DNA of 64,000 nt from Caballeronia udeis (GCF_001544555.2 NZ_FCOK02000006.1:124001-188000), one strand, 5' to 3'. Positions 1-9,155 are shown, counted from the first letter of the stretch. The notes: generated by a model from the sequence alone, not told the origin. Numbers and translations: made by a program.

Positions 1-256
1 AGCATGGCAGTCCGCTGCCGACACGCTTGCCGAGTGTTGCGGCCAACTCTCTACCGCTGTAGATCTCTCATTCATTGATGTGTATTTTTATGCGTTTACT
101 TACTTACGCATTTTAAAAGCAGCAATATATCGCCTTAACTCAAAACTCTCGTATCGCCGCGAAAGAGCACTCGATAGTCCCTATCTCTGCCCATCAAGTC
201 AGGAGAATGAAGGATTTGGGCATTTCTAATCTGTCCGATCGCAGGCGTAGCTGAAT

Positions 257-331
257 GCACTTTAATTACATTAATGATAACCATAGGCGTTAACACGCAC
301 TTTAAGTCCTTTTTATAATGCTATAAAGTGC
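257..331 (+). promoter_or_regulatory. Promoter and three-copy GCACTTTA operator upstream of the first porin
   Basis: A TATAAT hexamer lies at 314-319, upstream of the porin start at 444. GCACTTTAA occurs at 257-265 and again at 297-305, exactly 40 bp apart, and the inverted form TAAAGTGC lies at 324-331. The last two form a perfect 8-bp inverted repeat that flanks the -10 element. The outer copies extend to ATGCACTTTA (255-264) and TAAAGTGCAT (324-333). The -35 region is poor (around 291-296), which suits a promoter under activator or repressor control. The rest of 1-443 is AT-rich leader in which no gene was recognised. Confidence 0.5.
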
Positions 332-443
332 ATCTGCGGTTGGCGTTCCCTTTGGCGTTGCGTGGCGCTTCAGTCAGACACACGGCTAACGCCGGCACGG
401 CCTTCGATCGATAGAAACACAAATACAAGATTTGGAGATGGCG

Positions 444-1577
444 ATGAAATGGACGCATTTCGCAGCAGCGAGCTGTTGTGCGCTGAGCGCGTCGGCTTAC
501 GCACAAAGCAGTGTGACTTTGTACGGAATCCTTGATACCGGCGTTGAATATGTCTCGCATGCGAACGCGGCGGGTGACCATGTTGTCCGTATGCCTGGGA
601 TTACCGGCGAAATCCCCTCGCGCTGGGGCCTGCGTGGTGCCGAAGACCTGGGCGGTGGATATAAGGCGGTATTCGCTCTCGAAAGTGGTTTCAATACACG
701 CGGTGGCGATTCGGGGCAGGGCGGGAGGTTGTTTGGACGTCAGGCCTGGGTGGGTATATCGAGCCCGTACGGTCAACTGTCTCTCGGTCGTCAATACACC
801 ATGACGTACTGGGCCATGGCGGATGCGGACATTCTCGGCCCGGACATCTACGGCAGCGGTTCGCTTGATTCATACCTGCCGAATGCCCGAAGCGATAACA
901 CCATCGGCTACAAGGGCACCTTCCACGGCCTGACCGTTGGCGCGACGTACTCGTTCGGGCGCGATGGTGCGGGCACCGGCAATTCACCGGGACAAGGCAC
1001 GTGCGCTGGACAGGTTCCCGGCCAACCGACCGACTGCCGTCAATGGTCCGCCATGCTCAAGTACGACGCCTCGGTGTTTGGCGTTGCCGCCGCCTACGAT
1101 GAACAGCGCGGAGGCGCGGCCGCCGCTGCCAATTTCTTCGACGGCGTCGCACCTTTCCCACTGACCAGCGGCGCGGATAAAGACTTACGCATGCAATTGA
1201 ACGGATGGGCAAATATCTTCGGCGTGAAGATCGGTGGTGGCTGGGTGGGTCGCCACGTCGATACGGAGACGCCTGCCACGCCAAACGTGCATTCGAACCT
1301 GTTCTATCTCGGCGCGGCCTATGCGATCACGCCGGCGTTCACGCTGGACGGCGAGGTGTATCGGATCACCAACGCCCGGCAGGACGCCCGTGCCACGATG
1401 GGCACGCTGCGCGGCACGTATTCGCTCTCGAAGGCAACGGCGGTGTATCTGCAGGGCTCGTATCTGAGCAACAGCTCGCAGGGGCGGTACTCCCTCAGCT
1501 CGGGTGGCGGCGGCACCACGCCTCCCGCCGGAGCGAACCAGACCGGCTTGATGGCAGGTATTCGTCACGCGTTCTGA
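444..1577 (+). CDS. Outer-membrane porin, OmpC-type (Burkholderia general porin family)
   Basis: Trimeric beta-barrel porin of 377 residues for passive diffusion of small hydrophilic or anionic solutes across the outer membrane. The first 22 or so residues form a signal peptide cut after AYA, before QSSVTLYG, the hallmark mature N-terminus of this family. The GLRGAEDLGGGYKAVF segment, the FGRQAWVG segment and the terminal AGIRHAF with a C-terminal phenylalanine are all typical. TTG at 432 and ATG at 438 are possible starts in frame. ATG 444 is preferred because GGAG lies six bases upstream. The gene precedes an ABC importer operon on the same strand, so it probably serves as its outer-membrane entry port. 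Substrate specificity cannot be read from the sequence. Confidence 0.93.
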   Translation: MKWTHFAAASCCALSASAYAQSSVTLYGILDTGVEYVSHANAAGDHVVRMPGITGEIPSRWGLRGAEDLGGGYKAVFALESGFNTRGGDSGQGGRLFGRQAWVGISSPYGQLSLGRQYTMTYWAMADADILGPDIYGSGSLDSYLPNARSDNTIGYKGTFHGLTVGATYSFGRDGAGTGNSPGQGTCAGQVPGQPTDCRQWSAMLKYDASVFGVAAAYDEQRGGAAAAANFFDGVAPFPLTSGADKDLRMQLNGWANIFGVKIGGGWVGRHVDTETPATPNVHSNLFYLGAAYAITPAFTLDGEVYRITNARQDARATMGTLRGTYSLSKATAVYLQGSYLSNSSQGRYSLSSGGGGTTPPAGANQTGLMAGIRHAF

Positions 1578-1611
1578 GTGCGCGCATCGAAGCGATTCAA
1601 CAATAAAAAAA

Positions 1612-1644
1612 CGGGGTGGAAGGCCGCCGCATTGCGCCACCCCG
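1612..1644. terminator. Hairpin between porin and ABC-transporter operon
   Basis: Perfect inverted repeat CGGGGTGG (1612-1619) and CCACCCCG (1637-1644) with a 17-nt loop. It is preceded by an A-run (1605-1611) rather than followed by a T-run, so on the + strand it is more likely an attenuator or processing site between porin and transporter than a classical intrinsic terminator. Confidence 0.4.
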
Positions 1645-1664
1645 AAACCGTTTGGAGACCCCTC

Positions 1665-2852
1665 GTGATTTTCGATTCCGTGCCGACATTTCGTCTCGCG
1701 TTCGCTGCGCTCGCACTCGCGTGCGTGAGCGGCGCTGCTCAGGCTCAGGCCGCTTCCGCTGCGCCGCTCAAGGTCGGCGTGATGCTGCCGTTCACCGGCA
1801 CCTATGCGCCGCTGGGCGTCGCGATTGAAAACGGCTTCAAGTTGTATGTGCAGCAGCAGGGCGGCCGTCTTGGTGGGCGCACGATCGACTATGTCCGTCT
1901 CGACGATGAATCCGACCCGTCGAAAGCCTCTGAAAATGCGAGCCGCCTGGTGAAGCGCGATCACGTCGACGTGCTGCTCGGGACGGTTCATTCTGGCGTT
2001 GCCATGGCAATGGCCAAAGTCGCCAAGGACACCAACACGCTGCTGATCGTGCCGAATGCGGGCGCGGACAGCGTGACCGGGCCGCTGTGCGCGCCGAACA
2101 TCTTCCGCACGTCGTTTTCGAACTGGCAGCCGGCCTATGCGATGGGCAAGGTGGTTGCGTCGAAAGGCGCGAAGCGAGTGGTGACGCTGACGTGGAAATA
2201 CGCGGCCGGTGAAGAATCGGTGCGGGGTTTCAAGGAAGCATTCGAAGCGGCGGGCGGCAAGGTTGTCGATGAGTTGACCGTGCCGTTCCCCAATGTCGAA
2301 TTCCAGGCGCAGCTTACGCAGATCGCCGCTGAAAAACCTGATGCCGTGTATGTGTTTTTTGCGGGCGCGGGCGCCGTGAAGTTCGTGAAGGATTATGCCG
2401 CTGCCGGGCTCAAGGACAAGATCCCGCTGTACGGCGCGGGCTTCCTCACCGACGGCACGCTGGAAGCGCAGGGGGACGCCGCTCAAGGCTTGCTCACCAC
2501 GCTCCACTATGCGGACGGGTTGACATCGGCACGCGACCAGGGCTTCCGGCTGGACTATGCGAAGACCTACAAGCTGCAGCCCGATGTCTACGCGGTGCAG
2601 GGCTACGACGCAGCGCAATTGCTGGCGGCGGGGCTCGTGGCAGTGAAGGGCGACATGAGCCAACGCGACGCCATGGTCCGCGCCATGGAGGAAGCGCAGG
2701 TGGATAGTCCGCGCGGGCCGTTCGTGATGTCGAAGGCGCACAACCCGGTTCAGGACATCTATTTGCGTCAGGTCAAGGGGCATGAGAACCGCGTGGTGCT
2801 CGTCGCGGCGAAAGGGCTGGCCGATCCCGCGCGCGGCTGCCGGATGAATTGA
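1665..2852 (+). CDS. ABC transporter periplasmic substrate-binding protein (HAAT/LivK family)
   Basis: Periplasmic type I binding protein (Peripla_BP_6, 395 residues) that delivers ligand to the LivHMGF-type permease encoded next. A signal peptide ends at about GAAQAQA. The mature domain starts LKVGVMLPFTGTYAPLG, the usual first beta strand and ligand loop of the leucine-binding fold. GTG 1665 is chosen as start because GGAG lies seven bases upstream and the signal peptide follows directly. The frame stays open upstream to 1578 but that part has no signal-peptide character. HAAT binding proteins in aromatic degraders often bind aromatic acids instead of amino acids. The neighbouring tannase favours an aromatic ligand, but this is inference. 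Confidence 0.9.
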   Translation: MIFDSVPTFRLAFAALALACVSGAAQAQAASAAPLKVGVMLPFTGTYAPLGVAIENGFKLYVQQQGGRLGGRTIDYVRLDDESDPSKASENASRLVKRDHVDVLLGTVHSGVAMAMAKVAKDTNTLLIVPNAGADSVTGPLCAPNIFRTSFSNWQPAYAMGKVVASKGAKRVVTLTWKYAAGEESVRGFKEAFEAAGGKVVDELTVPFPNVEFQAQLTQIAAEKPDAVYVFFAGAGAVKFVKDYAAAGLKDKIPLYGAGFLTDGTLEAQGDAAQGLLTTLHYADGLTSARDQGFRLDYAKTYKLQPDVYAVQGYDAAQLLAAGLVAVKGDMSQRDAMVRAMEEAQVDSPRGPFVMSKAHNPVQDIYLRQVKGHENRVVLVAAKGLADPARGCRMN

Positions 2853-2874
2853 GCAGCAACGGGATATTCAAGCA

Positions 2875-3750
2875 ATGACACTCGCGACATTCTTTGTGCA
2901 ATGCCTGAACAGCATGCAGTACGGCTTGCTGTTGTTCCTGGTCGCGAGCGGTTTGACGCTCGTGTTCGGGATCATGGGCATCGTCAATCTGGCCCACGGC
3001 AGTTTCTACATGATCGGCGCGTACCTCGCGTATTCGCTGACCGCGCTGACCGGCAACCTGTTCGTCGCGCTCGCGCTCGGCCTCGTGCTGTCGCTAATCT
3101 TCGGCTACCTGCTGGAGTGGGTGTTCTTCAGTTTCCTGTACGAGCGCGATCACTTGCAGCAGGTGTTGATGACCTATGGACTGATTCTCGTGATCGAGGA
3201 ACTGCGCAGCATCCTCATAGGCGACGATGTGCACGGGGTCGCCGTGCCCGCGTTCCTCGCAGGGTCGATCGCAATCGGCAACGACATGCTGTATCCGGTC
3301 TACCGGCTGTTTGTATCGGCGGCGTGTGTGATGCTTGCACTCGCTTTGTACTGGCTGATCCGCAAGACGCTCGTGGGCATGAAGATCCGCGCGGGCGCGT
3401 CGAATCGCGAGATGGCGCAGTCGCTTGGCATCGATATCGGTTTGCTGTACCGCGTGGTGTTTTCGTTGGGATTCGGGCTCGCGGTGATGTCCGGAATGTT
3501 GTTCGCGCCAGTGTCGACCGTCTATCCGGGCATGGGCGCGCAGATGCTGATTGTGTGTTTCCTGGTGGTCGTGATTGGCGGCATCGGGTCCATTACCGGC
3601 GCGTTCGTGGCGGCGTTGCTGATCGGTTTCGTCGATACCTTCGGCAAGGTGTTGTGGCAGGAAGGCGCGGGCATCGCGATCTATCTCCTGATGGCGGCGA
3701 TCCTGCTGGTACGCCCCGCTGGATTACTTGGGGAGAGGGCCGCCCGATGA
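2875..3750 (+). CDS. livH: ABC transporter permease, LivH type
   Basis: Inner-membrane permease of 291 residues with about eight hydrophobic segments. LVFGIMGIVNLAHGSFYMIGAY near residues 25-46 is the LivH N-terminal signature, and VVVIGGIGSITGAFVAALLIG near the C-terminus is the conserved cytoplasmic coupling loop and following helix. It pairs with the LivM-type subunit to form the membrane channel. It lies 22 bp after the binding-protein gene, and its stop codon overlaps the next start (ATGA at 3747-3750), which indicates translational coupling. Confidence 0.92.
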   Translation: MTLATFFVQCLNSMQYGLLLFLVASGLTLVFGIMGIVNLAHGSFYMIGAYLAYSLTALTGNLFVALALGLVLSLIFGYLLEWVFFSFLYERDHLQQVLMTYGLILVIEELRSILIGDDVHGVAVPAFLAGSIAIGNDMLYPVYRLFVSAACVMLALALYWLIRKTLVGMKIRAGASNREMAQSLGIDIGLLYRVVFSLGFGLAVMSGMLFAPVSTVYPGMGAQMLIVCFLVVVIGGIGSITGAFVAALLIGFVDTFGKVLWQEGAGIAIYLLMAAILLVRPAGLLGERAAR

Positions 3751-4775
3751 CATTCTTCTCACGGCGACGCGCCTGGAGCGCCTCTAACTGGACCCTCTTC
3801 CTGCTCGCGCTGGCAGCCGCCCCGGCGATGCTGGATGGCGGCTTTGAACTCGAATTGCTATCGAAGGTGATGATCATGTCGATCTTCGCCGCGAGCCTGC
3901 AATTGCTCGTGGGTTGCACCGGCCTGGTCAGTCTCGGGCACGCGGCGTTCTTCGGTGTGGGCGCGTATGCCACTGTCCTCGTTGCACCGCAGGCGGGCGC
4001 TGCGAACCTTGTTGCAACGCTGGCGTTCGCAGGTGGTGTTGCGATGCTGTTCGCCGTGGTGATCGGCCTGCTCGTGCTGAGAACGCGTGGCATCTACTTG
4101 ATCATGGTCACGCTGGCGTTCGCGCAGATGCTCTATTACGTGGTCCACGACGGCAAGGGTTTTGGTGGCAGCGACGGCACGTACCTGTACTTCAAGCCGG
4201 TCGTCGGCATGTTCGGTAAAACCTGGATCGACCTCGCCGATGGCCGCGCGTTCTATTGGGCCGTGCTTGCTGTGTTGGTCTTGACGCTCGGGGTGCTGTG
4301 GGTCGTCATGCGGTCACGTTTTGGACATGCGTTAGCAGGTATCCGGCATAACGAGCAACGCATGACGGCGTCTGGTTATCCGGTGTTTCTATACAAGCTC
4401 GCGAGCTTCGCAACAGGCGGCGCGCTGGCCGGTATCGCTGGTTCGCTATACGCATTCCAGTATGGCCTCGTTAATCCAGAACTGTTCTCGTGGCAACAGT
4501 CAGGCAACGTGCTGCTGATGGTGATACTTGGCGGCCCCGGTTTCGGCGGTGCAATTGCGGGCGCACTGGTGTTCGTGCTGCTCAGCGACTGGCTCTCGGA
4601 ACTCACGAAACACTGGCAGCTCATTTTCGGCTTGCTGATCATTGTTTCAGTGGCGGTTCTGCCGCTTGGCCTGACCGGTGGTGTGGCCGCCTGCCACGCG
4701 GCTATCGAGCGGCTGTGCGCACGCAGACGAGGCGGCCCCGTCAAGGCCGCGCCGAAAGAGGAGCGCGCATTGTGA
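3747..4775 (+). CDS. livM: ABC transporter permease, LivM type
   Basis: Second inner-membrane permease of the HAAT importer, 342 residues and highly hydrophobic. GCTGLVSLGHAAFFGVGAY near residues 54-72 is the LivM signature, and ILGGPGFGGAIAGALVF is the C-terminal coupling-loop region. The ATG at 3747 overlaps the livH stop. The reading frame is open far upstream as a shadow of livH, so the short start is the right one. Its stop overlaps the next gene's GTG (GTGA at 4772-4775). Confidence 0.92.
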   Translation: MTFFSRRRAWSASNWTLFLLALAAAPAMLDGGFELELLSKVMIMSIFAASLQLLVGCTGLVSLGHAAFFGVGAYATVLVAPQAGAANLVATLAFAGGVAMLFAVVIGLLVLRTRGIYLIMVTLAFAQMLYYVVHDGKGFGGSDGTYLYFKPVVGMFGKTWIDLADGRAFYWAVLAVLVLTLGVLWVVMRSRFGHALAGIRHNEQRMTASGYPVFLYKLASFATGGALAGIAGSLYAFQYGLVNPELFSWQQSGNVLLMVILGGPGFGGAIAGALVFVLLSDWLSELTKHWQLIFGLLIIVSVAVLPLGLTGGVAACHAAIERLCARRRGGPVKAAPKEERAL

Positions 4776-5542
4776 CACTCGCTCGCTCTGAATTTACGTC
4801 GCTGCGTGCCTGCAACCTGACGCGTCGCTTCGGCGGCTTGACCGCTGTGAACGATGTGTCACTCGATGTTGACGTCGGCACCATCCATAGCGTGATCGGC
4901 ACCAATGGCGCGGGCAAGTCCACGTTAATCAACCTGCTGTGCGGCGAGCTTACGCTCACGTCAGGCGACGTGCTGCTCAACGGTGCATCCATTGGCGGAT
5001 GGTCGCAACAACGCCGCACGCGCGCGGGAGTGGGGCGGACCTATCAGCGCAACAACGTGTTCGCACCGCTCAGCGTAATGGAGAACTGCCGGCTCGCGGC
5101 ACAAGCGCGCATGCCACGCGCCTGGCATCTGCATGAAACCGCCCAGCGCTGCGCGGCGAGCAATGAACTGGCCTCTGCCGCGCTCGAGCATGCGGGGCTT
5201 ACGCACTGTGCCGTGCGCATTGCGGGAACGCTGTCGCATGGCCAGAAGCGGCAACTGGAAATCGCGATGTGTCTCGCCGGTGAGCCGACCATCCTGCTGC
5301 TTGATGAACCGCTCGCGGGCATGGGTCCGGAAGAGACGGCCCGCATGCTGGAACTGCTGCAGTCGCTGCGTGCTCAACACGCGATCCTGCTCGTCGAACA
5401 CGATATGGACGCGGTGTTTGCCGTTTCCGATGTCGTCACGGTGATGGTCGACGGCGCAGTGATCGCGTCCGGAACCAGCGATGAGATACGCGCCAATCGC
5501 GCCGTGCAAAGCGCCTATCTGGGGACCGCCGATGTCGAATGA
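4772..5542 (+). CDS. livG: ABC transporter ATPase, LivG type
   Basis: Cytoplasmic nucleotide-binding subunit, 256 residues from GTG 4772. Walker A GTNGAGKST is at residues 43-51. The signature region is LSHGQKRQLEIAM (the usual LSGGQ-type loop with His replacing one Gly) and Walker B is ILLLDEPLAGM. The extended C-terminal helix region ending in AYLG is typical of LivG. The four-base overlap with livM and the 11-base overlap with livF show a tightly coupled operon. Confidence 0.92.
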   Translation: MTLARSEFTSLRACNLTRRFGGLTAVNDVSLDVDVGTIHSVIGTNGAGKSTLINLLCGELTLTSGDVLLNGASIGGWSQQRRTRAGVGRTYQRNNVFAPLSVMENCRLAAQARMPRAWHLHETAQRCAASNELASAALEHAGLTHCAVRIAGTLSHGQKRQLEIAMCLAGEPTILLLDEPLAGMGPEETARMLELLQSLRAQHAILLVEHDMDAVFAVSDVVTVMVDGAVIASGTSDEIRANRAVQSAYLGTADVE

Positions 5543-6278
5543 AACGCTCTCGCCTCAAGCGGTCTTGCGTCCGCCGCTGCTTGAATCGACCGGACTCAAC
5601 GCGTGGTACGGCACGAGCCATGTGCTGCGCGGCGTCGACCTCATGATCCGCGAAGGCGAAACCGTTGCGCTGATGGGACGCAACGGCATGGGCAAGTCGA
5701 CGCTATTACGTAGCGTGCTCGGCCATGTGAAGCGTCGCACAGGACGCGTGCAGATAGATGGCATCGATATGTCGACGGCCCGCGCGCATGCCATCGCGCG
5801 GCGCGGTCTGAGCTACGTGCCCGAGGGGCGTGGTGTATTTCCGAACTTGTCGGTGCGGGAAAACCTGCTGCTCGCGGGGCAGCCGGGCGTGGACGGCAAG
5901 CAGGCATGGACCTTCGAACGAGTACTCGATACGTTCCCGCGTTTGAAAGTGAGGTTATCAAACGGCGGTGCGCAGTTGTCGGGCGGCGAGCAGCAAATGC
6001 TGGCGATTGGCCGGGCATTGATGACCAATCCCGTGTGCCTGATTCTCGACGAAGCCACCGAGGGGCTTGCACCAAAAATCGTTCAAGAGATCTGGCAGGT
6101 GATCTCGACGGTGCGTGCAACGGGGATAGCCGCGATCATTGTCGACCGGAACTACCGGACCGTCCTCGAGCATGCAGACCGGGCCATCGTGCTTGAGAAG
6201 GGGCAGGTCGTGGTCGAAGCGGCAGCCGCCGATCTGCTGGCCGATAGCGCGCTGCAACATCGTTACTTAGGAGTGTAA
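5532..6278 (+). CDS. livF: ABC transporter ATPase, LivF type
   Basis: Second cytoplasmic ATPase of the importer, 248 residues. Walker A is GRNGMGKST, the signature loop LSGGEQQMLAIGRALM, and Walker B CLILDEATEGLAP. The AP after the EGL is a LivF marker. ATG 5532 lies inside the end of livG (11 bp overlap). LivG and LivF form the ATPase heterodimer that drives the LivH/LivM channel. The C-terminal RYLGV is the usual LivF ending. Confidence 0.92.
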   Translation: MSNETLSPQAVLRPPLLESTGLNAWYGTSHVLRGVDLMIREGETVALMGRNGMGKSTLLRSVLGHVKRRTGRVQIDGIDMSTARAHAIARRGLSYVPEGRGVFPNLSVRENLLLAGQPGVDGKQAWTFERVLDTFPRLKVRLSNGGAQLSGGEQQMLAIGRALMTNPVCLILDEATEGLAPKIVQEIWQVISTVRATGIAAIIVDRNYRTVLEHADRAIVLEKGQVVVEAAAADLLADSALQHRYLGV

Positions 6279-6283
6279 ATGAC

Positions 6284-7195
6284 ATGCCATGGCGAACGAA
6301 AAACCTTTCCATCGCGCTAAACGATATCCTGCGCGCCGGGCCGACAGTTTGGGCGGTTGTGCGGCTTATCGGCGTGTCCTCGGTCTTGAGCACGCTGGCA
6401 TACGCTCATGCCGCAACGCCGGCCGTACCCGCTTCAGCAGCCGCGCCAGTGTCTACCTTGCCCGCGCCTATTCAGGCGCTCGCCGCACGCGGCATCCTGG
6501 CGGGTAAGTCGTTCAGCGCCGAAGCGGGTCTTACCGGCTGGGTCGTCACGCGCGAGGGGCGCAACGCGATTGTCTACACTACGCCGGATAAACAGCATCT
6601 CATAGTGGGCTCACTCGTCGACGCCAACGGCCGCGACCTCACGCCGGTCTACGCGGCTGCCTATGTTCTCAAGCCTGACCTTGCCTCGCTTTACAAACAA
6701 CTGGACGGTACGCGTTACGTGATGCAGGGCGCGCCGGCATCGAAGAATGTGATCTACGTCTTCTTCGATCCCAATTGCGTGTACTGCCATTTCGCGTGGA
6801 AGGCGTTGCAGCCCTACGTCAAGGCAGGCTTGCAGGTGCGCTGGGTGCCGGTCGGCTTTCTCAAGCCCACGTCGGCCCCGCGTGCGGCGGCGATCCTCGA
6901 AGCGAAGGCGCCCATGCAGGCGCTCGAATTCAACGAAAGTCGTTTCGTCTCGGCGACCGAGGACGGTGGAATTATTCCCGTCTCCACGATGAAACCCGAG
7001 ACGTCGCGCAGGTTGACTGCCAACCGCGCGTTGATGGATGCATTCGGCAGCAACGGCACGCCGGCCATTGTCTGGAGAGACAACCACGGAGTCGTGCAGG
7101 CGAAGTCGGGCATGCCACCGTTGTCAGAACTTTCCGCCATGACCGGGCTGCCGGAGCAGCCCGAAACCGATCGCGATCTGGACCGCTTCAGATAA
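6284..7195 (+). CDS. dsbG: Thiol:disulfide interchange protein, DsbG-like
   Basis: Periplasmic disulfide isomerase or sulfenic-acid reductase of the DsbC/DsbG class, 303 residues. A signal peptide covers roughly residues 20-43. A small N-terminal dimerisation domain is followed by a thioredoxin domain with the active site FDPNCVYCHF (Cys165 and Cys168) and a cis-proline loop NGTPAIVW. It starts five bases after livF, downstream of an AGGAG at 6269-6273. ATG 6279, in another frame, is nearer to that site, but only 6284 opens this protein. A DsbG in an importer operon is unusual. The next gene is a cysteine-rich exported esterase that may be its client. The partner reductant DsbD is not in the window. 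Confidence 0.82.
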   Translation: MPWRTKNLSIALNDILRAGPTVWAVVRLIGVSSVLSTLAYAHAATPAVPASAAAPVSTLPAPIQALAARGILAGKSFSAEAGLTGWVVTREGRNAIVYTTPDKQHLIVGSLVDANGRDLTPVYAAAYVLKPDLASLYKQLDGTRYVMQGAPASKNVIYVFFDPNCVYCHFAWKALQPYVKAGLQVRWVPVGFLKPTSAPRAAAILEAKAPMQALEFNESRFVSATEDGGIIPVSTMKPETSRRLTANRALMDAFGSNGTPAIVWRDNHGVVQAKSGMPPLSELSAMTGLPEQPETDRDLDRFR

Positions 7196-7262
7196 CGAAG
7201 ACGCGCCTGCCTGCGAAAAACTCACGACAAACAAGGCCAGACACTGGCAAGGAGACGATGCA

Positions 7263-9137
7263 ATGAAGCGAGTCCGATATCCCCTGATGCAGAGCCGGAT
7301 GGTGCGGCTGGGTTTGCCTGTTCTGGTCGCCGCATGCGCGAGCGTCGCGTTGCTTGCCGCGTGCGGAGGCAATACAAGTTCCAGTGCGTTGACCGCTGCG
7401 ACAACAAAACCGCTGACCTGCGACGACTCCATGAAGGCCGCGTTCAAGCCCGATGCGAATACGACGGTGACGCTGGTGAAGGCGTTCAAGAAGGGCGACG
7501 ATATTAACGTGAGCGGCACGGCGTCCGGTGTCAAGGCGGCGAATGACGAGTGTCTGGTGAAGCTGAATGTCGGTCCCGGAAACCCGGGGCCGGCGGGCGC
7601 ACCGTCGACGTCCGCTGGCATCGGCATCGAAGTGTGGCTGCCGTCGCCCGCCAACTGGAATAGCCGGATTCATGTGCTTGGCGGCGGCGGTTTCGTGGGT
7701 GACCCGGCGGTTAGTTCCCTCACCCAGGTCGCAGGGATCGAGTTTATGGGTCTTGACGGCTCCGCAGCGGGTGTGGCCGGCGGGGAAGGCGCCGTCAGCG
7801 CAGTCACCGATACAGGTCATGTCTCTTCGGATCCGCTCGGCGCTACCGGCGATGGCGCATTCGCGATGAACCCCGACGGCAGTATCAATACCACGCTGTG
7901 GACGGACTTCGCGAGCCGGGGCATTCACGAAATGGCCGTTGAGACGAAGGCGCTGGCTGCGGCCTATTACACAACACCGGTCAAGTATTCGTATTGGGAC
8001 GGATGTTCCACCGGCGGTCGCCAGGGGAACGAGGAAGCGCAAACGAATCCGAACGATTTCGACGGGATCCTGGCCGGCGATGCAGCGATCAACTGGACCC
8101 GGTTCATCACCGGCGAACTTTACCCGCAGACTGTGATGCAACGCGACTTGGGCGGCGTACCGTTGACTACCGCGCAAATCAACGGGGTATCGGCTGCCGC
8201 GGTCAGTGCATGCGACAGCACGCTGACCGGCAAGCACGATGGTTTTGTCAGCGACCTCACCTCATGCAACTACGACCCGACGCTCGATAAAACCGTGTTG
8301 TGCCCGTCCAGCGGGGGAACCAACACTACATCAGCATGCGTGACCACGGTGCAGGCGCAGGCGATCAACAAGATGTGGTACGGGCAGACCACCGACGGCA
8401 GCGCGCCGGCCCCAGCGGTCGGGAACGGCTATTCGGAGCAACTGCAACCTAACCAGCTCTGGTTCGGCATGGAACGCGGAACGCAACTGGCGGTACTGGC
8501 CGGTTCCGCTAACGGCGTCCCCGCACCCTTTACCATCGCCACCGGTCAGGTTGCGCTCGAACTTCAAAAGTCGAGCCTGGCGACCCCGGACTTCATCAAT
8601 GCAACGGGCAATGGACAGAACGGCTGGGAGTCGCTTTCCTATGCCGACCTGGCGAACGCGTCGGCGCAGGGCGTTGCGTTGCAGACGCAGTTTGGAAGCA
8701 TCAACACGGACAACCCGGACCTCACGAATTTCAAGGCGCGTAACGGCAAGCTGATTGCGTACCACGGCACGGCGGACCAGTTGATCACCATCCAGGGGAC
8801 GAACAACTACTACGCCAACACGGCCGCCAGGATGGGAGGATATCCCGCGACGCAGGCGTTCTACCGGTACTTCCAGATTCCCGGCATGGGGCATTGCCTG
8901 GGCGTGGGATCGGCCAACGGGGTGGCAGGCGTAAGCCCCGCCGCCAATCCGCCATTGCCCGCGCCGAACCAGTTGTATACGGCGCTGACGAACTGGGTGG
9001 AGAACGGCGTTGCACCGGACAAGATCCCGTTGCAGAATTCGGATGCTTCGCTCACCCGGCCCATCTGCATGTATCCGTCGAAGCTGACGTATATAGGCGG
9101 TAGTGTTGGAGCAGCGTCAAGTTTTACGTGCAGCTAA
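7263..9137 (+). CDS. Tannase/feruloyl esterase family lipoprotein
   Basis: Secreted serine esterase (624 residues) predicted to hydrolyse galloyl or feruloyl esters of plant phenolics. The signal peptide ends in a lipobox LLAAC, so the mature protein should be lipid-anchored at about Cys37. The catalytic machinery follows the tannase CS-D-HC pattern: Cys248-Ser249 in DGCSTGGRQG, Asp505 in HGTADQL, and His544-Cys545 in GMGHCLG. In this family the two cysteines form a disulfide tying the nucleophile to the histidine. At least eight further cysteines are present. An AAGGAG motif sits about 10 bases before ATG 7263. The gene follows the importer and dsbG with a 67-bp gap and is probably cotranscribed. 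Gallate released here would fit the gallate pathway at 21-29 kb. Confidence 0.88.
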   Translation: MKRVRYPLMQSRMVRLGLPVLVAACASVALLAACGGNTSSSALTAATTKPLTCDDSMKAAFKPDANTTVTLVKAFKKGDDINVSGTASGVKAANDECLVKLNVGPGNPGPAGAPSTSAGIGIEVWLPSPANWNSRIHVLGGGGFVGDPAVSSLTQVAGIEFMGLDGSAAGVAGGEGAVSAVTDTGHVSSDPLGATGDGAFAMNPDGSINTTLWTDFASRGIHEMAVETKALAAAYYTTPVKYSYWDGCSTGGRQGNEEAQTNPNDFDGILAGDAAINWTRFITGELYPQTVMQRDLGGVPLTTAQINGVSAAAVSACDSTLTGKHDGFVSDLTSCNYDPTLDKTVLCPSSGGTNTTSACVTTVQAQAINKMWYGQTTDGSAPAPAVGNGYSEQLQPNQLWFGMERGTQLAVLAGSANGVPAPFTIATGQVALELQKSSLATPDFINATGNGQNGWESLSYADLANASAQGVALQTQFGSINTDNPDLTNFKARNGKLIAYHGTADQLITIQGTNNYYANTAARMGGYPATQAFYRYFQIPGMGHCLGVGSANGVAGVSPAANPPLPAPNQLYTALTNWVENGVAPDKIPLQNSDASLTRPICMYPSKLTYIGGSVGAASSFTCS

Positions 9138-9155
9138 GCAGACTAAACGATGTGA

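Noticed and set aside
1185..2783. 532-codon open frame on the minus strand
   Set aside because: It lies opposite the porin and binding-protein genes, is Arg/His-rich and has no family features; a shadow of GC-rich codon bias.
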